Shown one piece after another: positions 52,606-64,000 of a stretch of 64,000 bases of DNA; the first letter of the stretch is position 1; the number at the start of each line of letters is the position of its first letter. Source of the DNA: Onchocerca volvulus (lineage: Eukaryota > Nematoda > Chromadorea > Rhabditida > Onchocercidae); assembly GCA_000499405.2 (NCBI GenBank), contig HG738138.1, positions 2,294,001 through 2,358,000 of the forward strand, given 5' to 3'. A program made the translations under genes and the position numbers. The notes below the pieces were generated by a model. The model saw only the letters and a list, made by a program, of their open reading frames with translations, searched no databases and was not told the DNA's origin.

Positions 52606-52616
52606 CCATTACATCT
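52603..52616 (-). promoter_or_regulatory. Leader with start-stop uORF and overlapping ATGs before SLC17
   Basis: On the minus strand a strong acceptor (T-run, CCTAATAG) ends at 52615 and is followed directly by ATGTAATGGATGGACAG. The first ATG (52614) is followed at once by TAA. The second (52609) opens a 63-codon frame that is out of phase, and the third (52605) opens the transporter. If trans-splicing uses this acceptor, ribosomes meet a minimal start-stop uORF first, which usually lowers translation of the main frame. Confidence 0.5.
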
Positions 52617-53707
52617 ATTAGGAAAAAAAAACGAAAAATTTAATTTTTTCTCATCATTGCGATTTTAAATAACACGCTATCGCCAGAATTTCAAAACGAA
52701 TTCGAATTTGATTTCCGATTACTAAGTATGACGAAGATTCCTGATGATATTTTCAATAAAAAGTTGAAACCGAGCCACTACATTTAGATTTCATTCAAAT
52801 ATAAACAATTAAAATTAACCATTTCGAACAAAGCATATTTCACTCATTTTCTGCTATTGGTGCACGACGAAACTGGAATTTATATATTGAAATTTTTTTC
52901 ATTTATCTTCGACTTTCGGAAGTAATTTATTGATTTAATTAATTTGATGGTCACAAGATAAATTAGAAGACGCATATCATATCAATCGTTAAACTAATTC
53001 CATCAGTTGAACTACATATCTGCAATAACAATATTTTCGCAACACATTTCCCCAAAATATTGACATTTCACATCGCCTAGCTGGTGATAAACATACACGT
53101 TAGGATTGAATTAGTTACATAGTATCGGATTGACTGGAATGCATCGCATCCAGTAAATAATCAATATTTAACATATAGCTATTACCAAGTAATCAAAATT
53201 TCATGTTAAACAACGTAAAATTAATTACTAGTTAAAATGAATTTTACGATCAATCAATCTTTGGTGTACGATAAAACGATGTAAAAACAACAAAAACAAT
53301 AATAGACTGCATATATCCTTATTTTCTCACGAATTTAACAAATCGTATTTAACTGCTTGCTCACTTTTTTTCTTTTTTTTTTCATTTTTCATTATTTTTA
53401 AAATTTAATTAATTTTAATTCTTATTCAAATTTTGTTAAATGTTTAAAGTTTATTTTCTTTCGAAACGTTACCTTATTTGAATTAAATTTTTTAATGCTA
53501 CTTTTTTTTTTCAAATTACCTTCATCTAAATGTTATAATAATTAAATTTATTTGTAAATTAAATTTAATTTTATTTAACAAAACATTTTAAGGGAAAGAA
53601 ATCGTTAAAGTTAAAAAAAAAAAAGAAAAAAAACGATAGAGAGGGAAACATTAGTTGTTGAAGTTAGCTAAAATGATTTGATGATACAGGGAACTAAAAT
53701 ATTTCCA

Positions 53708-53750
53708 ACAGCTGTATGTGTATGTATCCATCCATCCATCATACAGCTGT
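53708..53750. repeat. Inverted repeat with two CAGCTG (E-box) cores
   Basis: ACAGCTGTATG and its exact reverse complement CATACAGCTGT are separated by 21 nt that include CATC repeats. Each arm contains the palindrome CAGCTG, a core recognised by bHLH factors in animals. It lies about 1.1 kb upstream of the SLC17 start. Confidence 0.6.
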
Positions 53751-54279
53751 CAGCATTTTTTCTTAATTCTTTTCATTCCTGAAATCTTGCCACATTCACC
53801 AAATCATTTTTTGATTTTTCCAATATCCATCTATCATACATTAAATGCAAATTATATTCTGTACGATTAACAACCATGCAAAACGGAAAGAGAAGTTTTC
53901 CCGATCAGGCATTTTTCCGAATAATCAATCGTATTATTCGATGAGAAATCTCAAGATAGAGCTACTATCTTTATATTTGTATACCTTATAGGCGTTTTTG
54001 ATAAAGTTAGGAGAAAAATGTCATCTAATTGAATTACAATTAAAAATTTAAAACAAACAAACAAAAAAAAGATAAAATGAAAGAAAGTGCAAATCATTTT
54101 GTGATGACAAAGCGATCTGTCTGTCTCCTCTGATGAGAAATGAGTGTTTATGTGACAGCAATTTTGTTTCACTCAATCGAATGTAATACAGTGTTGTGTT
54201 TGGGCAAATGGGTGGTAGTATCATCATAATATCATCATTTATAGTCGAATTTTTTCCATCCAACTATATATAAATTAAT

Positions 54280-54345
54280 CACATATCACACATACACACA
54301 TACACATACACACATCACACATACACACATACACACACATACACA
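54280..54345. repeat. (CA)n/(CACATA)n microsatellite
   Basis: Irregular ACACATACACAC units in non-coding DNA. Confidence 0.85.
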
Positions 54346-54521
54346 GATTATTGCTGAAAAAAAAAAGTCCGATGTCAAAGTAAAGCTAATATATAAAACA
54401 AGGATTACACTTAGCTATGGTACCTATCAATTCTCAGTCAGGTTTAGCCTGTTTTCCGGGTGAAAAAATGATATGAATTGCGCAAATAAAAAGCTTTTTT
54501 GACAGCTCGTCTTATAATTTC

Positions 54522-54582
<61 letters not shown>
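54522..54582. repeat. (AAT)n microsatellite
   Basis: About 20 perfect AAT units. The antisense frame gives an artificial polyleucine peptide. Confidence 0.9.
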
Positions 54583-54585
<3 letters not shown>

Positions 54586-56069
54586 TAATGACAGGTTCAT
54601 TCCTCTTCTTCATAGACTTCCTTCCATTCTTCGTTTTGAACAATGCTCCAGTCTTGCTTATTTTGCCATATTTCATTTCATTTTTTGACAAGTTCAAGGT
54701 AAAAATAATCACTGAATGATAAGATAAACGCTTGAAAATGTTCCTATGAATTATCTGATTGCATTTTTCATCAGTATATGAGTAATACTTGGAAAAATAC
54801 ATGATCAAATTTAATAATTGATACCTATAAAAATGTATTATGAAATTTGAAAATTACATTTGGATTGTGAAATGGATGGAAATAAATGGAATAGTTTGGT
54901 GTTTGATGTCGTGAAAATTAAATAAATTGAACTTATTTGAAAGCATCTAAAGTAAATAAAATTCTTTTTTCTCCATAACCATGGTAACCTGTATGACGGG
55001 CAATATCAGTTAAGGTGAAATGAAATAGAAAACGGAAAAAAAAAAAAAACAAGATGAAACGAGAAAAAACAAGATGCCATAATAAATTATCCGCGAACAT
55101 CAGTAAACTATTTGTCGAAGAGGACAGACAATAAAACTCAGATACGTCAAAATTCATACATTATCTTTTGCTAATACGATTGAATTTATTATAAAAGCTA
55201 AAATCATGTTTATAAATATTAAACGTTCTTCGTTTAAATTTAAAATTTTATAGAAACGAAAATCCATTATATTTTTAAATTAGAAAAGGCTGAATGCAAA
55301 ATACGGCAGTTGAATTATCGTTAAATTTAAAACTCTCCCAATTTTTAAATTTTTTTTTTAAATGTAAATGATAATATTGACTTGATGACTAAATCCGATG
55401 AATTAATTAACCAATAATATCAGCATTGGAATTTGTGATGAATTTCGAAAAATTTTTCCAAATTCCAAGTTGCCTAATTTGTGCTCCTTTCACGGTGAAT
55501 TAGATAGATCGCGTAAAAAATTTCTCCTTTATTTATCTGGTTTCTACCAATGCTTGTGGAAAATATATTATACAAATAATTGCAGAATAAAAGTTATTCT
55601 TCAATCATTCATTGCTCTCTGCGACATTCGGATAAATAAAATGAAAAAATCTTCCTTGTCTCTTGTTAAACGATCGTATTTGTTTTACACTTGCTGGTTA
55701 ATTATTCGAATAATTTAATTACATATTTCACATCTTCTCCTCTGGTTAAATCGATAAGTACTAATGATGACCGCAAATTACACCGGATATCTGGAAGACA
55801 TCGGAATATTCACGACATCTGAATTTTATGATTCCTCTCTTCAGAACATCTGAATCGTAATTTCTTTCCTTGTTTAGACAAATTAAAGGCATTGTTGCAC
55901 ATTCATTGCATGCTATAAGTGTTGAAATACATTTGTTGATTGTTTATCACTGATATATTGTTATCATTTTGCATATCTCATTCCCTGAGATTTGATTCCT
56001 TTTCTTTTTTTTTCTCTCTTTTTCTCTCTCTATATAAGTTATGGAATTGCTATTTTTCTTAATACTGGA

Positions 56070-56078
56070 TATTTTCAG
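56070..56078 (+). other. Probable trans-splice acceptor of ILVBL
   Basis: ATATTTTCAG ends at 56078, giving a 30-nt leader before the ATG at 56109. Confidence 0.5.
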
Positions 56079-56108
56079 GGTATTAAACGGTGCATAAAGG
56101 TAAAAACT

Positions 56109-59100
56109 ATGTTTTTACTGTTGGAAATTTTAATAATTCTTGTTGTTATCGTTATGTGGTTGTTCAAATTCACCGGTATCGATAGCATCGAAACTTTACA
56201 TCAAATTTTAGCAGATTTTTATTTTAGCGATCGATCACATTGGATATTAGATCTTTTCCAGGTATTATTTGTATTAAAAGGAGTTTAGATAAAACGGATA
56301 GGTTGTTCTTCAATTAAGGGATATGTTGAATGCATAATTATAATTTATCATAATCGTAAAAATTGAGCTAAGGATTTGTAATTATATGCAAAATAGAATT
56401 ATAGAATTTATGTTTACAAAAATTCAGGTTGATGAGAATTCGGATCATTATGGTGGCGAATTAGTTGCTGCAGTATTGAAGGTAAAGTTAATTTTCATTG
56501 GAATATAATTTGAAGCATCCGTTTGGGATTAGCAGTTCATTCTAGTTATATGCCAGTTATAAAATTATTCGTTTTTACAACTATTTTTGATGACTCTTTT
56601 ATCGATCGTCTCATGCTTCGAATTCCGAAAACCATGAAATATAGTATATTAAAAGGTTAAATGTATTGATGTATAATCGAAATTATATCCTTTACGAACT
56701 AGTTAGTGGTAATCTCAAAAATATTTATTTCTTTTTTTTTCTTTTTTTTTTCTTTCTTTTTCTTTTTTTTTCTTTTTTTTTTCCAAGAATTAGCCTATTG
56801 GACGCCTTCTAGGCACACAATGTAAGCGAGATATTTACATTATGTGGCGGACATATATCACCGATATTGGTTGCTGCGGAAAATATTGGCATTCACGTGT
56901 ACGACACACGCCATGAAGTTAACGCCGTGTTTGCAGCAGATGCTGTTGCACGCCTACGGCAAAATATTGGCGTGGCAGTTGTTACTGCAGGACCAGGTAG
57001 GACAAATGTCTAGAAATTCTCTGCTATGTAGATTAAATAATTGGATGGGAATTTTTATTATAGTGAATGTTATACTAATTTAAAAATACTCGTCCTACTT
57101 GAATAAACTATGTTATGGAATTGGATTTTCCACCCAGTGAAATACATTTGATGTAAGAAAGGATATGGCTGCTAAAAGCAAGATGTTTTCGAACTAGCAA
57201 CAGTTTAATTATTGGGTTGGGTCGAAATAAATGATTTACTTTTGATTGAAATAAATGATTTACTAGATTCCTGTGTAATCAATGAGCAGAGAAATATAAC
57301 AGTATAAATTTTTTGTGTATTACTTTTGCTCTTCTATTCAAATTGCTTCGATTTAGGTTTAACAAACACAATTACTGCATTGAAAAATGCACAGATGGCG
57401 GAAACTGCAGTTGTTGTTATCGCCGGTTCAGCACCAACTTTATTGAAAAACCGTGGCTCCCTGCAGGTTATCATTAATTTACTTGCAAGCTAATTGCAGA
57501 ATTCGTTTGGGTAGAAATAGGATCATTAAATGAATTTAGTATCTCAGCAGGAGTGAATACGGTTGTCCAATGCGATGTTTGTGATAATGAAGTGATTGCA
57601 TACCTCATAATGCTGCACTTAAGCACTTTAAAATAAGCTTACGATGCCAACGACGATTGCATTTTTTTCATTTATTTCGCGCGTTTCATATTTATTAATA
57701 ATAAAATTCTGAAAATATTTGATTATTTTTTTCAAGGATATTGATCAACTCTCGTTAATGCGACCACTATGTAAATATGTTGCTCGAGTAACACGTATAA
57801 AGGATATTGTAACGATTCTCAAAAAAGCCATTCATTTCGCACAGAGTGGTACACCTGGTCCGGTTTTTGTGGAAATACCCATTGATGTACTTTATTCATA
57901 TAAAATGGTGTTCAAGGAACTGAATCTTATTAAAGTCAAAAATTTTAAGCAAGTAAAAATTTTTCTTGATGGATTTTTTTGAAGATAGTCACACTAATTT
58001 CAAAATTAATGAAAAAGCCATTCATAATCCATTTCTTTTTATAATATTTGGATGTGCAAAATTTTGGAAGGAAAATTTTCTGATTTTGGTATTGAAATTC
58101 AGTGTTGATTTCGTATGAGATTTTTACTAATGCGATAGAGATAATGATAAGAATGAAAGGAAAGAAAAGTATAGGTAATCAATCGTTCTAGAAATTTTTA
58201 GGGTTCTCGTTTAGGAAAATGAGTTCTAAGATTTGAGTGACTGACTCTTTGTGAAATCTTATCTGATTTTTTTTTCTTTTTTGAATAAATTTAAATTTTA
58301 TTTTCAGAAAATCATCAACGCATACATCTTACTACACATTTTTCGACAGTTCAGTGGTGGTTGGCGTATAGGACAGAATATACTGCCTATACCTCCAAAA
58401 ATAACATTTCCAAAAAATAAAGATGTTATGAAACTGATGGATCTGCTAATCAAATCGAAAAAGCCAGTGTTAGTTATTGGTAGTCAAGCCGTTTTGCCCC
58501 CTATTAGTGTGCATGAATTAAAGGATGCTGTAAAGGTATGTTTGACATATTTATTCAGTGCATTTAGGCTAATGAGATGTCATGGTTTGTTATCTGCAGA
58601 GCAGAATTCCTGCGACATATTAATTGTTACAGAACTTTTAGTTATGACGATTTTATTTAGAATATATATATATATATATACTTTTTTTTTCAAGATGAAG
58701 ATAGAAAATTTGTTCAGTATTTGAATTACTCGAAATTGCATTTCAGCATGCAAATATGCAAAAATGTGTGTATAAACCTACTAACTAGTCTATGTTGCAG
58801 GCTATCAATATCCCGACATACTTAGTCGGCATGTCTCGTGGATTACTGGGGCATCAAAGTCCTATTCATATGCGCCATAACAGAAAAGATGCTCTCAAAG
58901 AAGCCGATTTGATTATTCTTGCAGGTATTTAATTTTTATTTTTTGAATTGAACCAGTTTGCATAATTGACCTTCGAAAGCATCTCATGATTGCATAGAAC
59001 CAGATCATTTCAGGTCAGGTATGCGATTTTCGTCTTTCATACGGACGTACTCTTTCATCACGTGCTAATATAGTTTCAATAAATCGTGATCGAGCGCAGA

Positions 59101-61073
59101 TGTTGAAAAATGAAGGCACATTTTGGCGAGTTAATTTAATGATCCAGGCAGATGTCGCAACAACCTTAGTCAACCTCGCACACTGTTTGAAGTCATCTGA
59201 TCGTGAAGTACCCCTTTTTTCCTTCTTTTTTATATCGCTTCTTCTTGAAAGTAGGAAGTCTTTATCGAATAGTGATATCTTTAGCCTTAAATTTACGCAT
59301 TCTCCATTGACATACTAATACCTTAAATCTTTGTTAGTTCGTTCCTTACACGACTGCAACTAAAGCATGTTTTAACTGTAATGTTTTATTAGCTTTTCCC
59401 CTAGATCATGTTTTGATTTCGAATTTTTTCAAATGATTGAATAGTTACTGATACCATAGATAACTGATTAGTATTAAGTTTTACGGCAAAATTTGTTGCT
59501 CAAAATTTCTAGTTCTAGACTTTTATTATATGATTCGTAATAGTATGCATACATGTCTAAAATGAAAAATGAGTAAATTTTTGTAGTATTGTTCGTCGGT
59601 GCAAGAATGGATGTCATATTTGACAATGAAAGAAAATGAGAAAAATGCGGAAAATATGAAAAAAATGAGTGAGGCACTCATAGGAAATGGAATCAATCCC
59701 CTTTACGTGCTATCTCTGATCAATAAAGTTAGCCATTCCTTGTGTTCCGTTGTTTTACTCAGTTTTATTTTTTGAGGGATCTAATAGTTCTTTAATTTTT
59801 ATATTGTTGATTTGTATTCTGCAGGTTTTGCCAGAAAATGCAATCTTGATAGCTGATGGTGGAGATTTTATTGCAAATGCCGCTTACACTGTACATCCGA
59901 GAGGGCCGCTACAGTGGCTTGATCCCGGAGTTTTCGGTACTTTGGGTGCTGGAGCCGGTTTTGCACTTGGAGCAAAAGCCGTGCGTTACGCTAGCTTCAT
60001 AAAAACTTGACAACTTTTGTTTTGAAAAAAGTTTGATTAAAAAGAAATATACCGCTTTTTCCCTACTGATTCATGCATTTGATCTATTCGGACTAAAAGT
60101 CGATTTGGCTTTGAATTGTATTTCTTCCCAACGTTATATTTATTAGTAAGCATTTTTTAGCATTACTTCACATTTTAGATCATGTGATATGTACATCTTG
60201 ATGTTTTGGAATTTTTTTTTTTTTTTTTTTTAATCGCAACGGCCAGACGTAAGAGCAAAAATTGGACGCGATATAAGATAAGTAAGAACTATGTTTTCTT
60301 TAAAGTATAAGTCACGTTATGAAATTCCTTGTGGAATAAATATAGGCTATTTTGTGTCATCCTGTACAAATTTATACTTTACATTACTTAATTTGTTATA
60401 GATTTATCCAAATCGGCCAGTTGTGATTATATACGGTGATGGATCCTGTGGATTTTCGCTAATGGAATTTGATACTTTTTCGCGTCATAAATTTTCTGTT
60501 GTAGCGCTAATTGGCAACGATGCTTGTTGGTCACAAATTGCACGTGAGCAAGTTGCTATATTCAAAAGTTCAGTAGCAGTTGATCTCAAGGTATGTCATT
60601 CCATTACTTCGCACATTTTACTAAAGTCACTATGCTATAAATTTGTTCAATGCAAGAAAGGAGATTTCCAGTTAAAGTTTCGTAATGCTTGTTTTGTTGT
60701 TGAAAATTGTTCACGACTAATGATGATTAAGTATGTGACGTCAAATTCAGAGAAAGTTATTCGAGGTATCTCAGGTACATTAGGGTCCATTTTTTGAAGT
60801 CGCGTTAGTTTTTTCTTTTACGTTGGAAGATTGTATCGACATGTTAAAAGTTTTCCACTTTTTAAGAAATGAAAAGCGAACTTTTTTCAGCACACGAGAT
60901 ACGACAATGTAGGGATAGCATTAGGCGCACGTGGTGAATTGATTGACTGTAAAGAGGATCTGACAAAGGAACGCTTTGAAAAAATCTTCGCATCTGCAAC
61001 GGGTGGTACTTCGGTAGTTGTTAATATCATTATCGGCAAGTCGAATTTCAGAGATGGTAGCATCTCTGTCTGA
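56109..61073 (+). CDS. ILVBL: ILVBL-type thiamine-diphosphate lyase (2-hydroxyacyl-CoA lyase 2)
   Basis: This is a ThDP- and Mg-dependent enzyme of the acetolactate-synthase-like family. The animal ILVBL/HACL2 protein sits in the ER membrane and cleaves 2-hydroxy fatty acyl-CoA in alpha-oxidation. Twelve exons give 643 residues, against about 630 in mammals. An N-terminal membrane anchor spans about residues 2-19 ([18 protein letters not shown]). The ThDP-activating glutamate is Glu104 in [46 protein letters not shown] and [11 protein letters not shown] follow. The cofactor motif begins with GDGSCGFS (532-539) and ends with GND (558-560). The C-terminus is FRDGSISV, typical of the family. Exons: 56109-56261, 56428-56481, 56813-56996, 57357-57466, 57737-57952, 58308-58535, 58801-58924, 59014-59207, 59587-59727, 59825-59980, 60402-60590, 60891-61073. 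All key residues appear intact. Confidence 0.94.
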
Positions 61074-61402
61074 TTAATCATGTGATATGATTCTTACAGG
61101 AATTGCAGCATTTCACTTATTATAACTAAACAGGTTCAATATACCTTATATCTATTGTGTGCTGCCTAACAATGCATGCTTTAAAATCATCAGATTTATA
61201 GTCTAACCAGAATATCGATCTAAATGCTCTAAACAAAAGCTTTTTTATAATAGAATTTACTAATTCATGCTTACTATACTAACACTACTCTTTAATTTCC
61301 TGAAGCGAAATTTACTATGGTATTTCTCGATGTCAAATACATATCAGCATGATTTAATAGCAAGGACTACCGAGATATGAGTAAAAGAAGAAAGCTGATG
61401 AA

Positions 61403-61639
61403 TATGTACGAACATTTACATGTTGCAGTGAATTAACAATGTTTCCCATTATCGTGTACTGCAAGCACTTCATTTCCTAGATGTGCTGAGGTATTCGTCA
61501 CTGATGAAACAATTGGATGGAAAAGACTTACTACAGAATGATTCAGAATATGAAGTGAAACTTCGAGGATTCTCAATTAAAGCTTGTGATGTCTGTTTAA
61601 TTCTCAGTCAAAACGTCTGTAATTTAAGCAAGATAGTAA
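61403..61639 (+). pseudogene. Broken inverted copy of a QNG1 exon and its acceptor
   Basis: This plus-strand stretch is highly similar to the minus-strand stretch 62031-62268 that holds a QNG1 exon. It keeps the intron end (ACATTTACATGTTGCAG beside ATTTACATGTTACAG), so it arose by DNA duplication and inversion, not by reverse transcription. A single base is missing after ATGTTTCCC (the real exon has CCCGATTAT), which breaks the frame, and three more bases are missing before ACTGATG. Past the frameshift the text still reads SEYEVKLRGFSIKACDVCLI. It lies between the convergent 3' ends of ILVBL and QNG1. Confidence 0.85.
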
Positions 61640-61770
61640 TATAAATTTTTTCTAAAAGAAAACGAAGTATCTTTAATCTCTACGAAGAAATTTTTTTAAT
61701 AGTTCTGATCTTTTATCCATGTGGCAAAAATGAAAAATATAACAATGGTCATGAACTTTAAACTTAATAG

Positions 61771-63874
61771 TCAATAATATATGCAACGTGTCCGATGAAA
61801 TGGAACTGTCTCTTCGATTCGTTTGGCATTTTTCCGTCGATACAGCCACAAAAAATTATCTACGTAAGCTGCATTGTATTTAGTGTCATTGACATCCGTT
61901 ATTTTCTGCCGAATTACTTTAACGATGTCCTGAAAATTCTTTGATAGAGTGAAATTAAAAGCTTTCTTGATCTATCAAAAAATATGTTTTTTTTTTTTTT
62001 TGTTTAAATCAAAGATAAACATTTCTGTTTCTATTTTGCTTAAATTATGGACGGTTTGATTGAGAATTAAACAGACATCACAAGCTTTAATTGAAAATCC
62101 TCGAATTTCCACTTCATATTCTGAACCGTTCTGTAGCAACTCTTTTCCGTCCAATTGTTTCATCAATGTTGACGAATACTTTAGTACATCTAGGAAATGA
62201 AGTACTTGCGGTACACGATAATCGGGAAACATCGTTAGTTCACTGTAACATGTAAATAGTTCTGCATAGTGTCGTATTTAAGAAATGAATGCCAATTTTT
62301 GCATTTTGTCTTTCGTTGAATGTAAAATTGATAATTAAAAATGATAAATCCTTACTGAATATCATGAAAATTGCATACATCATCAACTTTTCGCATACAC
62401 AAATATATATCGCTCACAAGGATTTGTGCTCGTTTAAGAAACGAAACTAAAAGAATATATTGAAGTGAAGGCAGCTTATTTCAAGGAGATAACTGAGGTA
62501 ACTTTTGGCTCCAACCAACCAATCTAATTAATCATATCTTAATTATGAATACATCCCGCTTCATACCCAATATGCCTACGATTCCTATCTACTAAATCAG
62601 GAATATCTAAAAATAGTATATGCTTCTCTTTATGCCATCGAATAATTTTTTTAAAACTAATGAAGATTTTGCAAAAAGAAAAAACAAAAGGAAAGAATTA
62701 TACTTTTTTGTCCTTTGTAAGTAGCAAAATCACGATAACTTTCGAAATTTTCCACGACATCCTTCATCAGTTTAACGGCGCTTTTATTGCATTTCAAAAT
62801 GCAATTGTAAAAATTTCCATCAAATTTCTATAAATGGAAAGAATGGGATTTTGGGCAATTGAAATATATTCATAGAAATATGATACCTGATTGAGTATTC
62901 GTCCAGCTTCATTTAATACGTTTACTCGCTCTTGTAACAAAGGAATTTCGCTACCTAAAAAGAAATTTTGCTTTTTTTTTTTTCTCTTTGAATTGTTGTT
63001 TTATGAAATCTAAATTTTTTTTAGAAATGTATCGTAGGTTACTTGCTGTGGCAAAGAAAAAAAAAAAAAGAAAAAAGTGCAAATTATCAAATCCTTGATT
63101 AATCATTAGATTATGTAGGCTTGAAATCTGGTAGCTGATATTTTGAGTTTTTTTTATCGGCGATATTAGAACAGTTCCATACTCGACATACAACTACTGC
63201 TAAAGCAGATATAACACAATATCCTTGACAAAATTGAAAGAAGTAATTTCATTTCAAAATGTCAACTTCGGCTATCCGAAAGACTAAGATATGGAAAACC
63301 AACCGTCATCAGTTTTGAAGATCTTTCTAACATCATCCGGAGTAACATTTTCCATATAACTGGAACTGGTAATCGGTATGTTCTTCTCTAATGCTCTATT
63401 AATGCATGCACATGCAGCCAGGTAACCCGTATATTGTTTCCCGTGAAATGTTACACTAAAATTTGCTTCATGATCAGACCAAAATGAGAAATTGATCGTA
63501 TCAACGAGAAAGATCCTGAAAGAAATGAATCAATGGTGATGTATGTCTTCTAATAGAACTGTAAAAAATATAACAAAAATCAGGTGAAGTTTTACCAGAA
63601 TATCAAACTTTCAGGAAATCCTGAAAATTTTTTCGCTTGTTCCATAAAAAGTAATCAAAAGTAATCCACTATTTTCATTATTAAGTTTCGGAAAATCCCA
63701 TCTATCACATTAGCTTATCAATAGCTTTACAAAGAAAAAAAGAATAGTAATGCTAATTTTTTGTATTTAAGTAAGTTGCAAATTTTACCAATCAATAGTC
63801 TTACGATCAGCTACTTGTCGATGAACATCAACTGCGAAATATGTATTCTCCGTAAAATCACTATTGTCGATAAT
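61771..63874 (-). CDS. QNG1: Queuosine salvage enzyme QNG1 (DUF2419), 5' part outside window
   Basis: This is a queuosine-nucleotide N-glycosylase, which frees queuine from queuosine 5'-phosphate so that it can be put back into tRNA. Animals need it because they cannot make queuine. Seven exons in coding order (63874-63789, 63515-63304, 62954-62887, 62827-62704, 62446-62356, 62242-62053, 61929-61771) give the last 309 residues. About 50 N-terminal residues should lie beyond 64000. Family landmarks are DTINFSFW, YTGYLAACACINRAL, PITSSSYM, FDGNFYNCI, KRAQILVSDIY, LTMFPDYRVPQVLHFL, EYEVEIRGFS and the invariant C-terminus PFHRTRCIYY. The donor ending exon 62242-62053 (ACC then GTCCAT) is weak, and a cut at GAT then GTCTGT (about 62077) would also keep the frame. 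Confidence 0.92.
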
Positions 63875-64000
63875 CTGCGTATCAAATTTAAAAATTTATA
63901 TTTCAAATGTTTAAATTGTGAATAATTCAATTGGACGAATAATTCTTAGATCTTCAAGCTGAATTAGCAGATGGATTAAATAATGATAAAATGACGGGTT
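63875..64000. other. Intron or upstream sequence of QNG1 at the window edge
   Basis: Read on the minus strand this ends in TTTGATACGCAG, the acceptor of the first visible QNG1 exon. No further exon can be assigned with confidence before the window ends. Confidence 0.5.

Larger units (their letters stand above)
52617..56069. other. Intergenic region between divergent SLC17 and ILVBL genes
   Basis: Both promoters should lie here. I found no coding sequence. The region contains an 11-bp inverted repeat with CAGCTG boxes (53708-53750), a CA microsatellite (54280-54345) and an (AAT)n repeat (54522-54582). Confidence 0.5.

Noticed and set aside
54512..54808. Minus-strand frame with polyleucine tail
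   Set aside because: It is produced by the (AAT)n repeat; the rest has no recognisable motif.
1..64000. CRISPR arrays, rRNA, prokaryotic operons or bacterial insertions
   Set aside because: No spaced direct repeats of the right kind, no rRNA motifs, and all confident genes are intron-rich animal genes.

Overview
The window looks like chromosomal DNA from a parasitic nematode, most probably a filarial (Onchocercidae-type) worm. It is very AT-rich, with long T and A homopolymers. The genes are split into many short exons with GT..AG introns, and the acceptors are mostly TTTCAG or TTTTAG. Several genes have an acceptor-like T-rich/AG site 1-45 nt upstream of the start codon, as expected for spliced-leader trans-splicing. 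The protein set is animal (WASH complex FAM21, ATAD2, FAAH, SLC17, ILVBL, QNG1). The species call is inference.

Layout, left to right. 1.6-6.8 kb (+): a long proline-rich protein of unknown family. 10.0-19.1 kb (+): ATAD2/LEX-1, a chromatin AAA ATPase with a bromodomain, 25 exons. 21.6-25.9 kb (-): WASHC2/FAM21. 27.8-31.8 kb (-): a fatty-acid-amide-hydrolase-type amidase. 35.4-37.7 kb (+): a small signal-peptide protein with a long glutamine tract. 41.6-44.5 kb (-): a four-TM protein resembling nematode LAPTM-like proteins. 46.8-47.7 kb (-): a decayed mariner transposon. 48.0-52.6 kb (-): an SLC17-type anion transporter. 56.1-61.1 kb (+): ILVBL-type ThDP lyase. 61.8 kb to the right edge (-): the queuosine salvage enzyme QNG1, 5' end outside the window. 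A broken inverted copy of one QNG1 exon lies between ILVBL and QNG1.

Exons were assembled by hand from splice signals and reading-frame phase. In every complete model the exon lengths sum to a multiple of three with one open frame: 1049, 1199, 744, 595, 281, 270, 524 and 643 residues in order. Family names come from recognised motifs, not from a search. The genes are ordinary single eukaryotic loci. I see no operon-like functional grouping, no CRISPR array, no rRNA and no tRNA.

The intergenic regions (1-3.9 kb each) are AT-rich and hold mainly simple repeats, small tandem duplications and the mariner remnant. I did not find a convincing new biological system. The most interesting signals are the QNG1 inverted exon copy (a possible hairpin RNA source), the start-stop leader of the SLC17 gene, two frame-changing alternative exons, and two genes without a recognised family.
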